A stretch of DNA of 64,000 nucleotides from Tetraselmis striata. Taxonomy: Eukaryota; Chlorophyta; Chlorodendrophyceae; Chlorodendrales; Chlorodendraceae. Position 1 is the stretch's first letter. Each line of letters begins with the position of its first letter. Under the pieces are notes generated by a model that was given only the letters and a program-made list of their open reading frames with translations, searched no databases and was not told the origin of the DNA. Both the position numbers and the translations under genes were made by a program. Positions 11,301 through 21,759 of the stretch are shown here, one piece after another. The stretch lies in NCBI GenBank assembly GCA_006384855.1, contig VCJN01001170.1, positions 62,001-126,000 of the forward strand, written 5' to 3'.

Positions 11301-12047
11301 TCGCGTTGGAAGATTTGTTCCCTGGCGGCGTGTCTCTGGCTGCTGTTGTGTGCGCAACGCAACGGCGTGAGGCTGCCCCCATATACAAGTTATGTTCCTT
11401 GTGCGTCTTGGAGGGGCGCAAAGTAGTATGTGTCATTCCCCATAATTTGATTATCTGTGGGAGGTATACCTATTCCGCGCTGAGAGCAACTGCACTGATC
11501 GCGTTGGAAGAATCCTCCCAAACAACTAAATCCAGGCGGCGTGTCTGGCTGCTGTTGTGTGCGCAACCCAACGGCGTGAGGCTGCCTCCATATCATACAC
11601 ACTCTTTTCCATGGGCATCTTGGAAGGGCGCAAAGTAGTCTGTGTTATCCCCCAGATTGTTTGCATGTTTTTTCTGGACATATAGGCTCATACAACTACC
11701 GGTGCAGTACTGGTATATCGTGAGTCTTCCTTTTCCTGCGGCCGACATCCCCACGACCCCTTCCGGTGCCCTGTCCATTGTGCGCAGGAGGCCACCCTGA
11801 ACTTTGTCATGCCAGCGGGAGAGCCCGGCCTCGCGGAGCTGGGAGTCACACCCACCAAGGTGCGACTGCCGCGGACCGGCGCCCGCGATCTTTCTTACAA
11901 CAGCGCCTGGCTGCTGCTTGACGACAGGGAACTGACGTTTGCGCTGTGCCGACATAGATCGACGAGGGACTTCCCATTGAGTACCTCAGATACTACCGCT
12001 CTGGCGGCTACGACCTGGGAACCGTGGCTGGCGGTACCAAATTGTAG
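7931..12047 (+). CDS. NUOA9: Mitochondrial complex I 39-kDa subunit (NDUFA9/NUOA9-like)
   Basis: Nine exons give a 393-residue protein with all phases closing: 7,931-8,030, 8,130-8,212, 8,365-8,520, 9,510-9,761, 9,855-10,009, 10,124-10,231, 10,390-10,555, 11,788-11,859 and 11,958-12,047. The product is an atypical short-chain dehydrogenase-fold accessory subunit of respiratory complex I in the inner mitochondrial membrane. The Rossmann motif VVFGATGFLGRYV lies at about residue 69, followed by INLVGV and VERLLHVSCLGASPKA, then VYVADVADAMYN and the C-terminal IEYLRYYRSGGYD. The N-terminus is Ala/Arg-rich and poor in acidic residues, fitting a transit peptide. The ATG at 7,931 is the most upstream in frame with it. 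The fourth intron has a GC donor (AAG|GCGCGC at 9,762). The seventh intron is filled by tandem repeats. Confidence 0.93.
8249..8316. repeat. (GT)n microsatellite in NUOA9 intron 2
   Basis: A nearly pure TG/GT dinucleotide run of about 68 bp lies in the second intron, just upstream of the third exon. Confidence 0.98.
10580..11650. repeat. About 200-bp tandem repeat filling NUOA9 intron 7
   Basis: The anchor GTGGGAGGTATACCTATTCC starts at about 10,636, 10,847, 11,061, 11,259 and 11,457, giving units of about 211, 214, 198 and 198 bp. The longer units carry an extra segment with AATCCTCCCAAACAACTAAA. The copies are highly similar, so the array is young. One plus frame stays open for 235 codons through it, which follows from the period being a multiple of three and is not evidence of a gene. 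Confidence 0.93.
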
Positions 12048-13560
12048 AGCTCTCCTGGATTATAGCCCTCATGTGCAGTCGGGCCACGTAGAGCTCCCCC
12101 TCTTCTTCTCCATCCCTCCGTGCTTTTAAAAATGCAAACCGACCCCTTCAAGCACCGTCGCCGCTCTGCTGACTGTTGTCTTAACTCCCAAGTTCCGGAT
12201 CTCCTTCAGTGCAAAGGCACCCGCCCATGCTCCTCGTACTCGGCGCGTGTGACGATTCTCTGCGAGAGAAGTTTCAGATGAGGGACAGTGCCACGGCGCA
12301 GGGAACAGTCAGTCAACAAAGGCCAGCCCGGGTCTACACCAACACAAGGTCACCCGGAGAATTCGCAATAATATATGGGTAATCGAGCAGTCTAGCTCAA
12401 GTAAGTAATGCACGAGAAGATAAGGTTTACAAATGCTACAGTATACGACATTATTCCACTGGCTGAGTCACTGGCTGAAGGGCCAGATCTGTGAATGTCC
12501 TTCATCTAGTGCCCGGCCGGCCGCCGTAATATGAAGGGCGGTGGCGCTGGACTGACAGCGCTGGACTGGGGCCGTCGGCTCTGCAGCCTGATGGGCCGGA
12601 TCAGCGAGACGAGACAAGATGGTGCCGGTGCGGTCTGGCCGCAGCCCCTTCTAGCCGAGGCATAAAGATAAAAGTCAAGTCCGCCCTGGGTCATCGGCCT
12701 CAGCCGCCTCAGCACTTATTGCGCTACCAGTAACTGCAGTCGCAGGTCTGGCATCGCCACTCAACAATTCATCGCACTAGCCTCGCATCCAGGACAGTAA
12801 TATCCCCGAATGTATAGCACAGTAATACTGTGCTTAGCACCGCCGTATTTGCCAGTACTGTTCTAAACCTGTTTATGGGGTTTCCCTACAATGTTGACTG
12901 TCCTAGTTCAACCCGTAGGATCGTTTGCTGGTTTCAACCAGTAAGTTTATATCTGTACCATCATGTTTCAGATGCCCATCGCTGTGAGCCCTGCGTTCCC
13001 AGCCGGGAAGCTACTTCGGACAGCCACCGCCACCTTGCCTGCCATCTTTCAACTAGCTGCCTGCGGCGGCGGCTTTGCGTACTTGTGCATGCAAGGGTCG
13101 CAGAGGCTGATCACGTCCGCACCGAGGTACCTTTTTCCGGTAGTGAGTCATCGTGCAACACACATGCCTTACATCATCGGCAGCGATAGACAGCCCCTTG
13201 GTAGTGTGGTTTGCCTGACTCGTGTGCACGGAGTCGTTTCCCGTTTTGCCCTGGCTTTGCAGCTGGGACGCTTTCGGGTGGCGATGCGCACGGCATGGAC
13301 TTCCTGGCTTTCACCCATCATGAGCTGCCCGCCGGGGGCCAGCTCCGCCACTTAGCGCGATCTGTGTTTTTTGTCCTAGAGCTCCTACAACCATTCATAG
13401 GGAGGAAAATGACATCACCGACGAATGATAACTTAGGGGGCGCGGCGACCGTTTTCCTACGGTCGGGGAATCCGGAAGAATCTGTGCGATTTCTAAAATG
13501 CAGGAGTTTCATTGACGAATGACAACTTGAGTCCGACGAGTCTGCGCTAAGTCAACGCAG
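12048..13560. other. Intergenic region after NUOA9; nothing firmly recognised
   Basis: No TGTAA signal was seen soon after the NUOA9 stop. Open frames at 12,963-13,355 and 13,211-13,522 have no recognised family. A short segment near 13,270-13,350 (GDAHGMDFLAFTHHELPAGG) looks protein-like but could not be assigned. The right end may hold decayed 5' sequence of the LINE that follows. Confidence 0.4.
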
Positions 13561-13561
13561 C

Positions 13562-13774
13562 GTGGTTCGCGAGTGGCAGGCCCGCCTCGCTACGAGGAAA
13601 TATGCCCACTGCGGGGATCGAACATACGCCCGGATATGTGAGGGGACCCAACTGCCAGCAGACCTGGGGCTGCCCCCGGGGCTGTCTAGAAACGCAGTGC
13701 GTTCGTTAGTAACCAGGGGGGCAGCCGGGGCTGTTTCTCACAACAGCCAGTATTTTCAGTATCCCGATGGCAGC

Positions 13775-13808
<34 letters not shown>

Positions 13809-15235
13809 TACCGGTTGTAAATGAACATAGGTATTTGGGTACGGTCATTTACTCGGATCTAGGTACGCGGCACATAGTAGACGAAAGGGTTAAGGGTAAA
13901 GGCGCCATCGAGGCACTCGATTTGGTACTAGTCGGTGGACGGGACATTCCTATTAATGTGCGTGTGTCTGTCTTCAAAATCTGTGTGCTACCCGTTCTAA
14001 CTCACGGGTGTGAGTATGGCGTATGGATAGAACTAGCGGCGCAAAATAAATTACAAACTGTTCTCAATCAGTGCTTGCGGTGCCTTATTGGGGTGGGTAA
14101 AAACTCCCCTGGGGTGGCCACTGCACCGATGATGCGAGAATTGGATATTGCGCCCATAGAGGCTTCGGCCGCTGCGGCACGGGCTCGGGCGTTCCTTAAA
14201 GCATCCGACTTGAATACATGTATAACCCATTTAGTAGATCAGCTAAGTTGGGCGCGCCCTAACACGTGGACGTCGGGGACTGTGCGGTGGTTAGATCGAC
14301 TAGCTAGGGCGAACGTAGGGCTACCTGAGGGGGCGCACTTTCCACTTGAATGGAGGTCACTAGCCGCACGCGATGCCGCTAAACTAGTAAAGGCATCGGT
14401 GTGGGCGCGTTACGAATCGGCGGCATCGTTAGCACGCACTAAAACCTGGAATATATATGTCCAGGCGTATTATGTGTCAAACCCGTTGCCACAGTACGGT
14501 GTGGTGTCCCGCAGGGGTTGTGGCCGGGCTGCACATAATGATACAATTACGCATCCGGGTATTTCTCACTGCCTGCCGATTGGCCCGGATTCATGCCATG
14601 CATGAGCAGCTCCTTGAACACTGCCCTGCATGTGGCGGAGGTGAATCTGAGACTATCGAACATATGTTGGTGGAGTGCCCGCGGTGGGGGTATCACCGTC
14701 ATAATTTGGGGTTGTTAGTTCCGGAGTTCAGGGATTGTATTAGTAGTCAGGTTACTGCGTCAACACCCAAGGACTTAACTGCCTTTATTTTGGGCGGGGT
14801 CCCCCCCTCTCTTCACGGCGCCCTGGATTTCACGGCGAAAGGGAAATTTTTCCAGCTATGGCGTCGGGCCCTCCCTCACATTGTTTTTTTGTTGCACATG
14901 TATCGTACTCCCGAAATGCTTTGCTGCGCAGCTTGAGGCTTGCCCCAACTCGCATTACTCGAATGGGCCGACGCCAAAACGGGTAGGGCGGACCTTTTGT
15001 TGTCAGTGCCGGTTTTTTTTATGGCAGTGTTTTAGACGGTGATCCAACAGTGTTGGAAATTCCGTCACTGGCCTCGAATTAGTTTTGCAGAATGCCTCGG
15101 CAATTTGCTTGTTGACTATAACGGCGCGTCACCTACCCAGGGCTTTCCGTAATTCGATCGCTGCCTAAATGGCCGTCGTAGAACGCTGCAAGGGTTTCAC
15201 TGGTGCCAGTCCTGTCCCGGGGGCGGGAAAAAAAG
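13562..15235 (+). mobile_element. 5'-truncated non-LTR retrotransposon (LINE) with complete 3' tail
   Basis: The frame at 13,562-14,605 matches the region after the RT palm of LINEs: HRYLGTVIYSD, VFKICVLPVLTHGCEYGVW and LNQCLRCLIGVGKNSPG. A shifted frame at 14,520-14,936 carries the C-terminal zinc knuckle C-x2-C-x10-H-x4-C and RHN (CPACGGG...VECPRWGYHRHN). A poly(G) run at 13,779-13,806 lies inside the coding part. No YADD motif is visible upstream, so the copy is 5'-truncated. The 3' UTR ends at about 15,130-15,235 with CAGGGCTTTCCGTAA... and CCTGTCCCGGGGGCGGG before an A run. The same tail is found at 7,086, 23,920 and 49,152. Confidence 0.85.
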
Positions 15236-16129
15236 CTTAATCGGGCGGCGGCTGTCTCTCCACATACCCCGTGCTGGGAGTACCGCCAGATTATCGCGTT
15301 GGATATGTTTACGTACTCGTACGAGTAGTACAGTGTGTAACTACTGCGCGTGGCAAATGCACGCATACGCGCTGCAGTAGTATTATAGCGCTAGTAAAGT
15401 AATCCTTCCTGCTGCCTACTACCGCTCCGGGTTCGTATAGTAGGCGGTTGGGCCGTGTTTGGTACCCTGAAATGTACCCTTCTCTGTACCCGATTTCGGT
15501 ACCCTAAGAAAACTTTCAGCTGTACATACAGGTACCCTCTATCGGTTTTCCGCCGATATGCATTAAACCAATACTCCACAGCATTAGTCGCTACCATACC
15601 GCCGGATCGAAATCAGGATTAGTCTGCCGAACCAGGAGCGGAAATATCCTGGCGCAGGTAATCGGTTACTGGTAAAGGTGCTGTACTCGAAAAAGTTCGG
15701 ATATCCGATTTATATTTATTTTAGGCGCTAACAGTAGAGAATTCATTTTAAAAGGATTAGTACTACAAAGACTGGACATATCTCTAAAATACACGCAATG
15801 TACTTACTACAGCGTGGCGGGGACCCGGGACCGGAGACCTGGTCGTAGCCTGTGTAACACGGCAAGCATTATATCCGGGTGAGGGTACCAGCAGCACCTT
15901 TTAAGTGCATAATCTCTGATCCATCCGCCCGCCCCCCCCTCCATTGGCCCGAGAGTAAGCCATACCCTAGTATGCCTGTGATGTACTGTGTGATGCACTG
16001 ATGCATGTGCATCAAATCCTGTTAGTGAAAAACATCATAAAGACGTAGGGTACCAGGTAGTCCATGCTATAGGCTCATAGACTGTAGTCGGCTGTAGTGC
16101 CATCACAGCACTTACTTTTGGGCGCACCG
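15236..16129. other. Intergenic; no gene recognised
   Basis: The stretch lies between the LINE tail and the 3' end of ARP6. It may contain a last ARP6 exon, but no sequence matching the conserved ARP6 C-terminus could be found on the minus strand. Confidence 0.4.
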
Positions 16130-16393
16130 TCACATGGTCAGACGGGTGCCTAATGTGTGTTGGCGCACCTCATGAAAAACCTCAGAGTTGGAGAGCTTCA
16201 CACCGCCGTGCCAAGCCGCCAGCTCAGGCGCAGCAGCCACATGGATAGACATGCTGAAGTCACATGGTGCCAGTGGGCGCAGCTCTGCCTGGTGTCGACA
16301 ACGCACACATGTATGTTCATGATTTTTTGTGTATAACATTACACTGTGTGTGTGAGCGGGTGTGTGTGTTTGTGTGTGTCTGTCTGTCTGTTC

Positions 16394-16462
<69 letters not shown>

Positions 16463-16559
16463 GGAGGGGGGGGGGGGGGGTAGCCTATGCAAGGTAGGCC
16501 AAGCAGCTGTTGCAACCCCACATTGCCCCCCTCCCCCCCCCCCCCCCCCCCCTCCCACA

Positions 16560-16599
<40 letters not shown>

Positions 16600-18974
16600 A
16601 CATTCACCACGTGAGTCTGCGGAGGTTGGCATGTAGGCGCATGTTAGTTATATAGCGACTATTCTGAAGTGCTTTTGAATTAACTCCACAATCACAATTA
16701 TTAAGCTCTTCATCCGCATAACCAAACAAGCATACAGGAAAGGGCCGATGAAGACACGGAGATCCAAAGTGCATTACCCCACGATCAACATAAAGCCCCA
16801 AAACTGCCGTGGACTCCATCCACTAGGAACATGCCAGATTATCATCTCGTCTGTCGGTTGTCCGGATCTAGCTTTCTTCAGCCCCACCACCCAGCCTGTC
16901 TGATGCTATCCTGCCCTCGAAGCTGCGCTGCCTTTCTCGGCAGTATGGGGCGCGCACCTCAAGCCGCTCCTTGAAGCCGGGGCAGCTGGCTGTGCCCCCA
17001 GCTAACATGATGTTGCTGAACAGCAGCGGCGCCAGCTGGGGAGGGCAGGCTGCAATTGCCTCGACAATGACCTCTGCCACACCCGCCTGCGGCCACATGC
17101 CCAGGCGCCCAGTTCCAATGATCAAGTGAACAACATCTAGCCCCCGTACCATAGACCATAGGGTGCGTTGTATTTACTGGGGTTAGGTGGTGAGGGGGGG
17201 CAGCTCGTGCCTGCTGCATGCCAATGTCAAGCGGCCGAAAGACAGCCTCAACGGGCATGAAGCGCTCGTTGGCTAGCATCAGCGTCTGCTCCAGGCTGGC
17301 GGCAGCGCCGCGCGGGGCGGGCCCTGTTGGCTGGCGTGTGAAGCCACGCAGGTTGTGCACGCCGTCAGGCAGCACATACTCCATCCGCAGCGGCGAGTTC
17401 TGCACGGGTGGCCGACGTAGGTTTACTCTACACGTAGCGCCATGCAAGCTGCCTCCAAGGCAGTAAGGTAGATTTGAGGGCATGCAAAAACAGCGAAGGG
17501 GCAGTAGGGGCGCAGGGGGAGGGGGTGATACCCTCTGCTTTGCCACCTTCAGGTCTGCGAGCGGATCGGCGCTGACAAAAGACACCGCGTTTTTCACCAG
17601 TTCCATCTGGTACGTCTCATCCATCATATTCAGGCTGCGATACGAAACCATCTGCGCCGCATCACATCAGACACACAATTATACAAGATTTTGCCGGGCT
17701 CCTCAGGGCAGACGGGAGCTGGCTATCTGAGGGCAGGACGACTGCCGTGATAGTAACATAGACAAGGATTGTCAGTCTTGCGCACCTCCTTCAGCAGGTT
17801 GGTGATGACTTTGCCGCCGACATTGACACGGCGGATGCCGCATGGGATCACGTGCCCGTCAAAAATCGGGATGGCGTGCGTAAAGGAGAAGCCACAGTCT
17901 AGGACCAGCCCCGCACACGCCTGGCACACCGAATGCCTGTCGTCAGTCACGACAAAGCGAGGCGCTGGGATGGGCATGCTTGATAGTTTATCATACCGAA
18001 CAGGTGCCCCTCCCCCCTTATACATTCTGTGCGCCTGCAGAGACGGAGGGGCACCTGCTGTGTGAGAACACAGGAGACTACTACATGTCGTAACCCAGCA
18101 TATGACTATATACCAACACATATATTATAGAGACCAATTATTATGATTTTTATGATTTCTATGTCTTGGTACATTGTCACATAAGATCCATTACCTTGTG
18201 TCTCAACATACATGAAAACAACATGTATTTCATGATAGCATGGACTCTATTGATACAATTCTCAATCACTGATTTTGGATGGGAGACCCATGAAGACGGA
18301 GGGTGCCAGGGGAAACATGGATTTGGTGGCTATTAGCCAGCCATTCTGGTGCACCTGTGCTGGGCCCTGCCCCATCATGGCCGTCGCGGCATAGTGCGGT
18401 AGCACCAGCTCCGCAGGCGTGCAGGTGGCAAGGGCATCAAAGCCGCAGGCCTCAAACACCACCTCCTCCGCGGCGCTTTTACAGGCCTCCAAGTTCAGCG
18501 GCGGCTCTGTCAGCAGCAGTGTGCGGCCCCGCGGATCGATCTTCATCACCTGGGCGCCCAGAAGGGGGGGGGGCGGGTCAGGCTGATCCTCCCTATCCCT
18601 CCTCTCCGCTTGCTCCGTGGCCATCTCCTCCATTCCCACCTTGTCAAAGGCGCGCGTCCATATCTCCTGCTCAAGGTCCCAATTGACAACGTAGCCGCGG
18701 TCGATGGGGCGCTTCAGTGAGAGGCCTGAGATGTCGCGCGCCTCACACAGCAAGTCGCCTGTGTGGCCCCACACGGTGAGTACGGGTGCGGCAGAGGCAA
18801 ATGACAAGAAGGGGAGGAGGAACCTCAGGCGTGCCATGGCGCACCTGCCATCCACTGACGCCCACCCTTGGCCTTGCCAGCGCAGTTGGGGATCACATGG
18901 GGCGCTGTGTCGCCAGACAAGCCCACCTTGATGGTGCAGCCCCCATTGTCCAGCACCACTGGTGGCTCCCGCAT
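16130..18974 (-). CDS. ARP6: Actin-related protein 6 (SWR1/SRCAP chromatin-remodelling subunit)
   Basis: Seven exons on the minus strand close in phase: 18,974-18,866, 18,758-18,355, 17,920-17,786, 17,651-17,547, 17,399-17,211, 17,086-16,958 and 16,288-16,130 (about 409 aa). ARP6 is the nuclear subunit that helps the SWR1 complex exchange H2A for H2A.Z. Hallmarks in order are the actin-fold start VVLDNGGCTIKVGLSGD, RPIDRGYVVNWDLEQE, LVLDCGFSFTHAIPIF, VNVGGKVITNLLKE, SYRSLNMMDET, LANERF, IMLAGGTASCPGFKERL and the ARP6-type FSMSIHVAAAPELAAWHGG. The fifth intron uses a GC donor (CAG|GCACGA). The usual extreme C-terminus after WHGG is not found: the last exon either reads through to TGA at 16,130 or is spliced at 16,169 to an unseen exon. 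The sixth intron contains the GT/CA microsatellites and poly(G)/poly(C) runs. Confidence 0.92.
16396..16595. repeat. (GT)n ... poly(G)/poly(C) ... (CA)n block in ARP6 intron 6
   Basis: A GT run at about 16,396-16,460 is followed by a poly(G) run near 16,467-16,480, a poly(C) run near 16,533-16,551 and a CA run at about 16,561-16,593. GT on the left and CA on the right make an imperfect inverted repeat that could form a long hairpin. Confidence 0.95.
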
Positions 18975-19150
18975 CGCAGATTAGGCTCCTTGCGACAGTC
19001 CGGCCGAAAATTCCCCACCCACTCGCAAAGGCTTCGGCCTTGCCCTTTCCGTCTCAAGCGCAGCTAGTGGCACCAAGCCATGCACCAGGCGGCTGCCACC
19101 CCTGCCTTGCGGGCTCCGTATCCCCCTCTGCCCTTTAAGCCGCCCCCTAC
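18975..19150 (-). promoter_or_regulatory. Compact TFB5-ARP6 intergenic region
   Basis: Only 176 bp separate the TFB5 stop from the ARP6 ATG on the same strand. The TFB5 3' end and the ARP6 promoter must both be here or overlap coding sequence. No TATA box or TGTAA signal was recognised. Confidence 0.4.
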
Positions 19151-19517
19151 TTACACCTCCTGACCGTCCTTGGCCGGCGGCACGTAGGTGTTCTTCTCGT
19201 TGAACTCGCGGAGTTTGTCGTGAATAACCTTCAGCCCACGCTGCTGCACAAAAAGCCGCGTGTCGTCCAGCTCGCAGATTACAAACTTCTCCGCTGGGGG
19301 ACACTGCTCGTTGAAGAAGAGTATCAGCACCTTGGCGGGGAGGCAAGTTGCCCCCCGGGGGCGGGGGGGGGGGGGGGGGGCTCAGTGCCGCAAGAAGAGC
19401 GCCCTGTATGGCCTCAGTACCGCCGGAGGCTTTGGCTGGTCCAGACCGCCGCCAGCCGCAGCGCACCTTCGTGGCCACGTCCGTCTCAATCAGATTCCCT
19501 CGCACGACGTGAACCAT
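19151..19517 (-). CDS. TFB5: TFIIH subunit TFB5 (GTF2H5/TTDA-like)
   Basis: Two exons on the minus strand, 19,517-19,467 and 19,330-19,151, joined in phase 0, give a 76-residue protein; the family is about 70 residues. The sequence begins MVHVVRGNLIETDVATK, then LFFNEQC, EKFVICELDDTRLFVQ and FNEKNTYVPP, matching TFB5 along its whole length. TFB5 stabilises the TFIIH core for transcription initiation and nucleotide-excision repair. The 136-bp intron contains a poly(C)/poly(G) run. The stop codon lies 176 bp upstream of the ARP6 start on the same strand, so the ARP6 promoter must be very short or overlap the TFB5 3' UTR. The small two-exon structure makes it easy to miss. Confidence 0.92.
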
Positions 19518-19860
19518 CGCCCCCCGGCTGCCGTCCGGTGCACACCTCTGCGGACGCTCCGATGTCTACCAGTCTAAGCTGTACGATCGACAGAGGGGAT
19601 TAAGCGAGAGGTGTATATATGCGGGCCTACGCGCCAGCGCCTTGTTCGACGAACGTCCGCCTCTGCGTCTGGCTCGCTGCTGGAGTCGGTGCCGAACTCT
19701 GATCGTCGGGGTTATAGTGATTCACATCCCTCCGCGCGCGCGTCGTCTGTCACTCTTCGTACTACCCTGTAGGCGGTACAGGTCGTCTTACAGGGCGGAC
19801 GACGACGTCGTCGTGGGACGTGTGCTGCACAGGCGGGTGTAGTACTAAGACCCGGGAACT

Positions 19861-20402
19861 TATGCTGACTCGGGCGCTCAGTGGTAGAGCGAGTGACTAC
19901 GAGTATGTAAGTCGGCGGCTCGAGACCGGCCGGGCCGTGAGAGCTTAGTCGTCACTGCATTTTCGTACCGGTACTGTCTCATCTCGTAACAAAGACGCAG
20001 TGATTCAGTACCGGGAAACGTCGCGAATTGAATGAGGACCTGAAAAATGGGCCAACGTGCGGATAGGCGGGCTGGTCCCAGCTCGCCTAGGCCGTCTGTC
20101 CGGATTACGAGTACATGTACCCGTAATACCGGCAAAACCTTTAACAGGGTACATCCCTTGTCCGCTCGGTAGAGCGGTCGTCTCGTGTGCGAGAGGTACC
20201 GGGTTCGATTCCTGGCCGATGTATTTCGGCAATATCGGCCCGGCGTGTCCCGGGTTTCCTCGGTTGATGCATTAGCCCTTCGGGGTTCGAATGAGGCAAT
20301 GGTCTATGGGCTATGCCAGACCTACGACTGCAGTTGGCGCACGAGGTCAAGTGCTGGGGCGGCTTCGGCCGATGTCCCGGGGCGAACTTTACTTTTACTA
20401 CC
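19861..20402 (+). repeat. tRNA-like A/B-box elements (SINE candidates) with shared tail
   Basis: At about 19,877-19,940 the A-box-like GCTCAGTGGTAGAGC is followed by a B-box-like GGCTCGAGACC. At about 20,164-20,216 GCTCGGTAGAGC is followed by GGGTTCGATTCC with a CCGGG/CCTGG T-arm. Acceptor and anticodon stems are imperfect, so these are probably not functional tRNAs. The segment 20,334-20,402 (GGGGCGGCTTCGGCCGATG, ending ACTTTACTTTTAC) recurs at 30,914-30,985, suggesting a dispersed tRNA-derived SINE family. Confidence 0.5.
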
Positions 20403-21389
20403 CGCCGCAAAGCAGACCAATAACCGCGTTGTTTATGCGTGGTACACATGCAATAATAACGCATTAATCACGCATAGACAGCGCAGTTCATACTGCTGAC
20501 CCGCCATCGCGCCGAGGAACTGAGAAGTACTGAAGCGCCTTTATAAAGATTAGTCGTTACATACTGTACGGGTGCCGACGCACTTAAAAAAACGAAAATA
20601 TTTGTTGTAATAATTGGGGTGCCGGGAAATTGTTCTTAGATCCGTGATGAATCCTTGATTTTCGTGTCTGAAATTGAGCCAAAGGGCATGGCACGTTCTT
20701 ATAGAATGATGTGTTCCTTTAAGTGCGTCCGCACACGCGTAGTAACAAATCCGATGGGTACGAAAACTGATCCAGAAGAGTCTTACTACCCCAACACGGC
20801 AGGGGACCGCCGAGACAGTCCGGGAGGTGGCTTCTTTACTGAGCGAGGATGCAATGGCCAGCGCGCGCAACATGCTTCACCACCATATCGGCTGAAGGGT
20901 GATGGCATCCGCCTACCTTCCGTTATCACGTGATGCTGCCTTCATTGGTCGCATGAACGACATTCTCACGAGGTTCCTCACGAGGAACGAGACCAACACC
21001 CCCACCAATGAATTCTTTGACCCGCCATCACATCTTGAGTCCGTACTTATTGTCCGAGGCATCTTCAACTCAACTTCTTCCACCCGTCAGTATGATCACC
21101 GTCTCAACGACGCTCGTCAGTCCGCTAAGCCACGGCGGTGCGCGAGGAGTGGGGGCGCCTTCGTGCGGCTATTGTTGGCCACCTCAGCGATGCAGATGCC
21201 CGCGTGGTGGAGCGGGAGGCGGAGGGTGCAACGGGCTCGCAGAATAATAAGGAGTTGACCGGAGTAGGAGTTGAATAATAAGGAGATTTATTTCTCGGAC
21301 CATGCCAACCATTGTCATCTCCGAAATGACTTGGGCACTCTTCCCGTCACTTGCAGGGATCGAACGGGTCTCATTCGGCTAGCTCGATA

Positions 21390-21610
21390 TTGCGTCGCTC
21401 GGGCATGTGGACAGTGGCCATCCCCACCGCTAGGACGGTCATGACTCTACATGAGATGCGGGAGGTCGCCGCCGGGTACTTCCTGCTGCCTAGCCCATGC
21501 ATGGCCCCAGTGGTTGGCCGCCATATCATTCAACCATCGACGGAGCACAACTCAGTCACCGTCGAGCTCTATGGCGACGCGCTCATGAACGTGCTCATGC
21601 TCATGGCGAC
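21390..21610 (+). repeat. Dispersed repeat, copy 1 (relative at 50.17-50.44 kb, opposite strand)
   Basis: The segment contains CGGGCATGTGGACAGTGGCCATCC, CATGACTC, CGGGAGGTCGC, GCCTAGCCCATGCAT and ACGGAGCACAAC in the same order as the minus strand of 50,440-50,170. Neither copy could be assigned to a family. The order and spacing indicate two diverged copies of one mobile or duplicated unit. Confidence 0.7.
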
Positions 21611-21759
21611 GCTCACTAGCGTGTGCATCACGATGATATCGCATACCCCTTTAACGGTAAAGCAACATATTTTGAACCGAGGCACGCGGTGCATTGTGGT
21701 CAGGTCTAAATTTTGTGAAAAAGTGTACTATAGAATAACTTCAAGGCGGACCATATAAC

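Noticed and set aside
10931-11638. 235-codon ORF with internal repeats in NUOA9 intron 7
   Set aside because: The repeat period is a multiple of three so the frame stays open automatically; it lies between clear coding exons of the same gene.
20162-20222. Functional tRNA gene
   Set aside because: D and T arms look right but the anticodon stem and two acceptor pairs do not form, so it was kept only as a SINE-like element.
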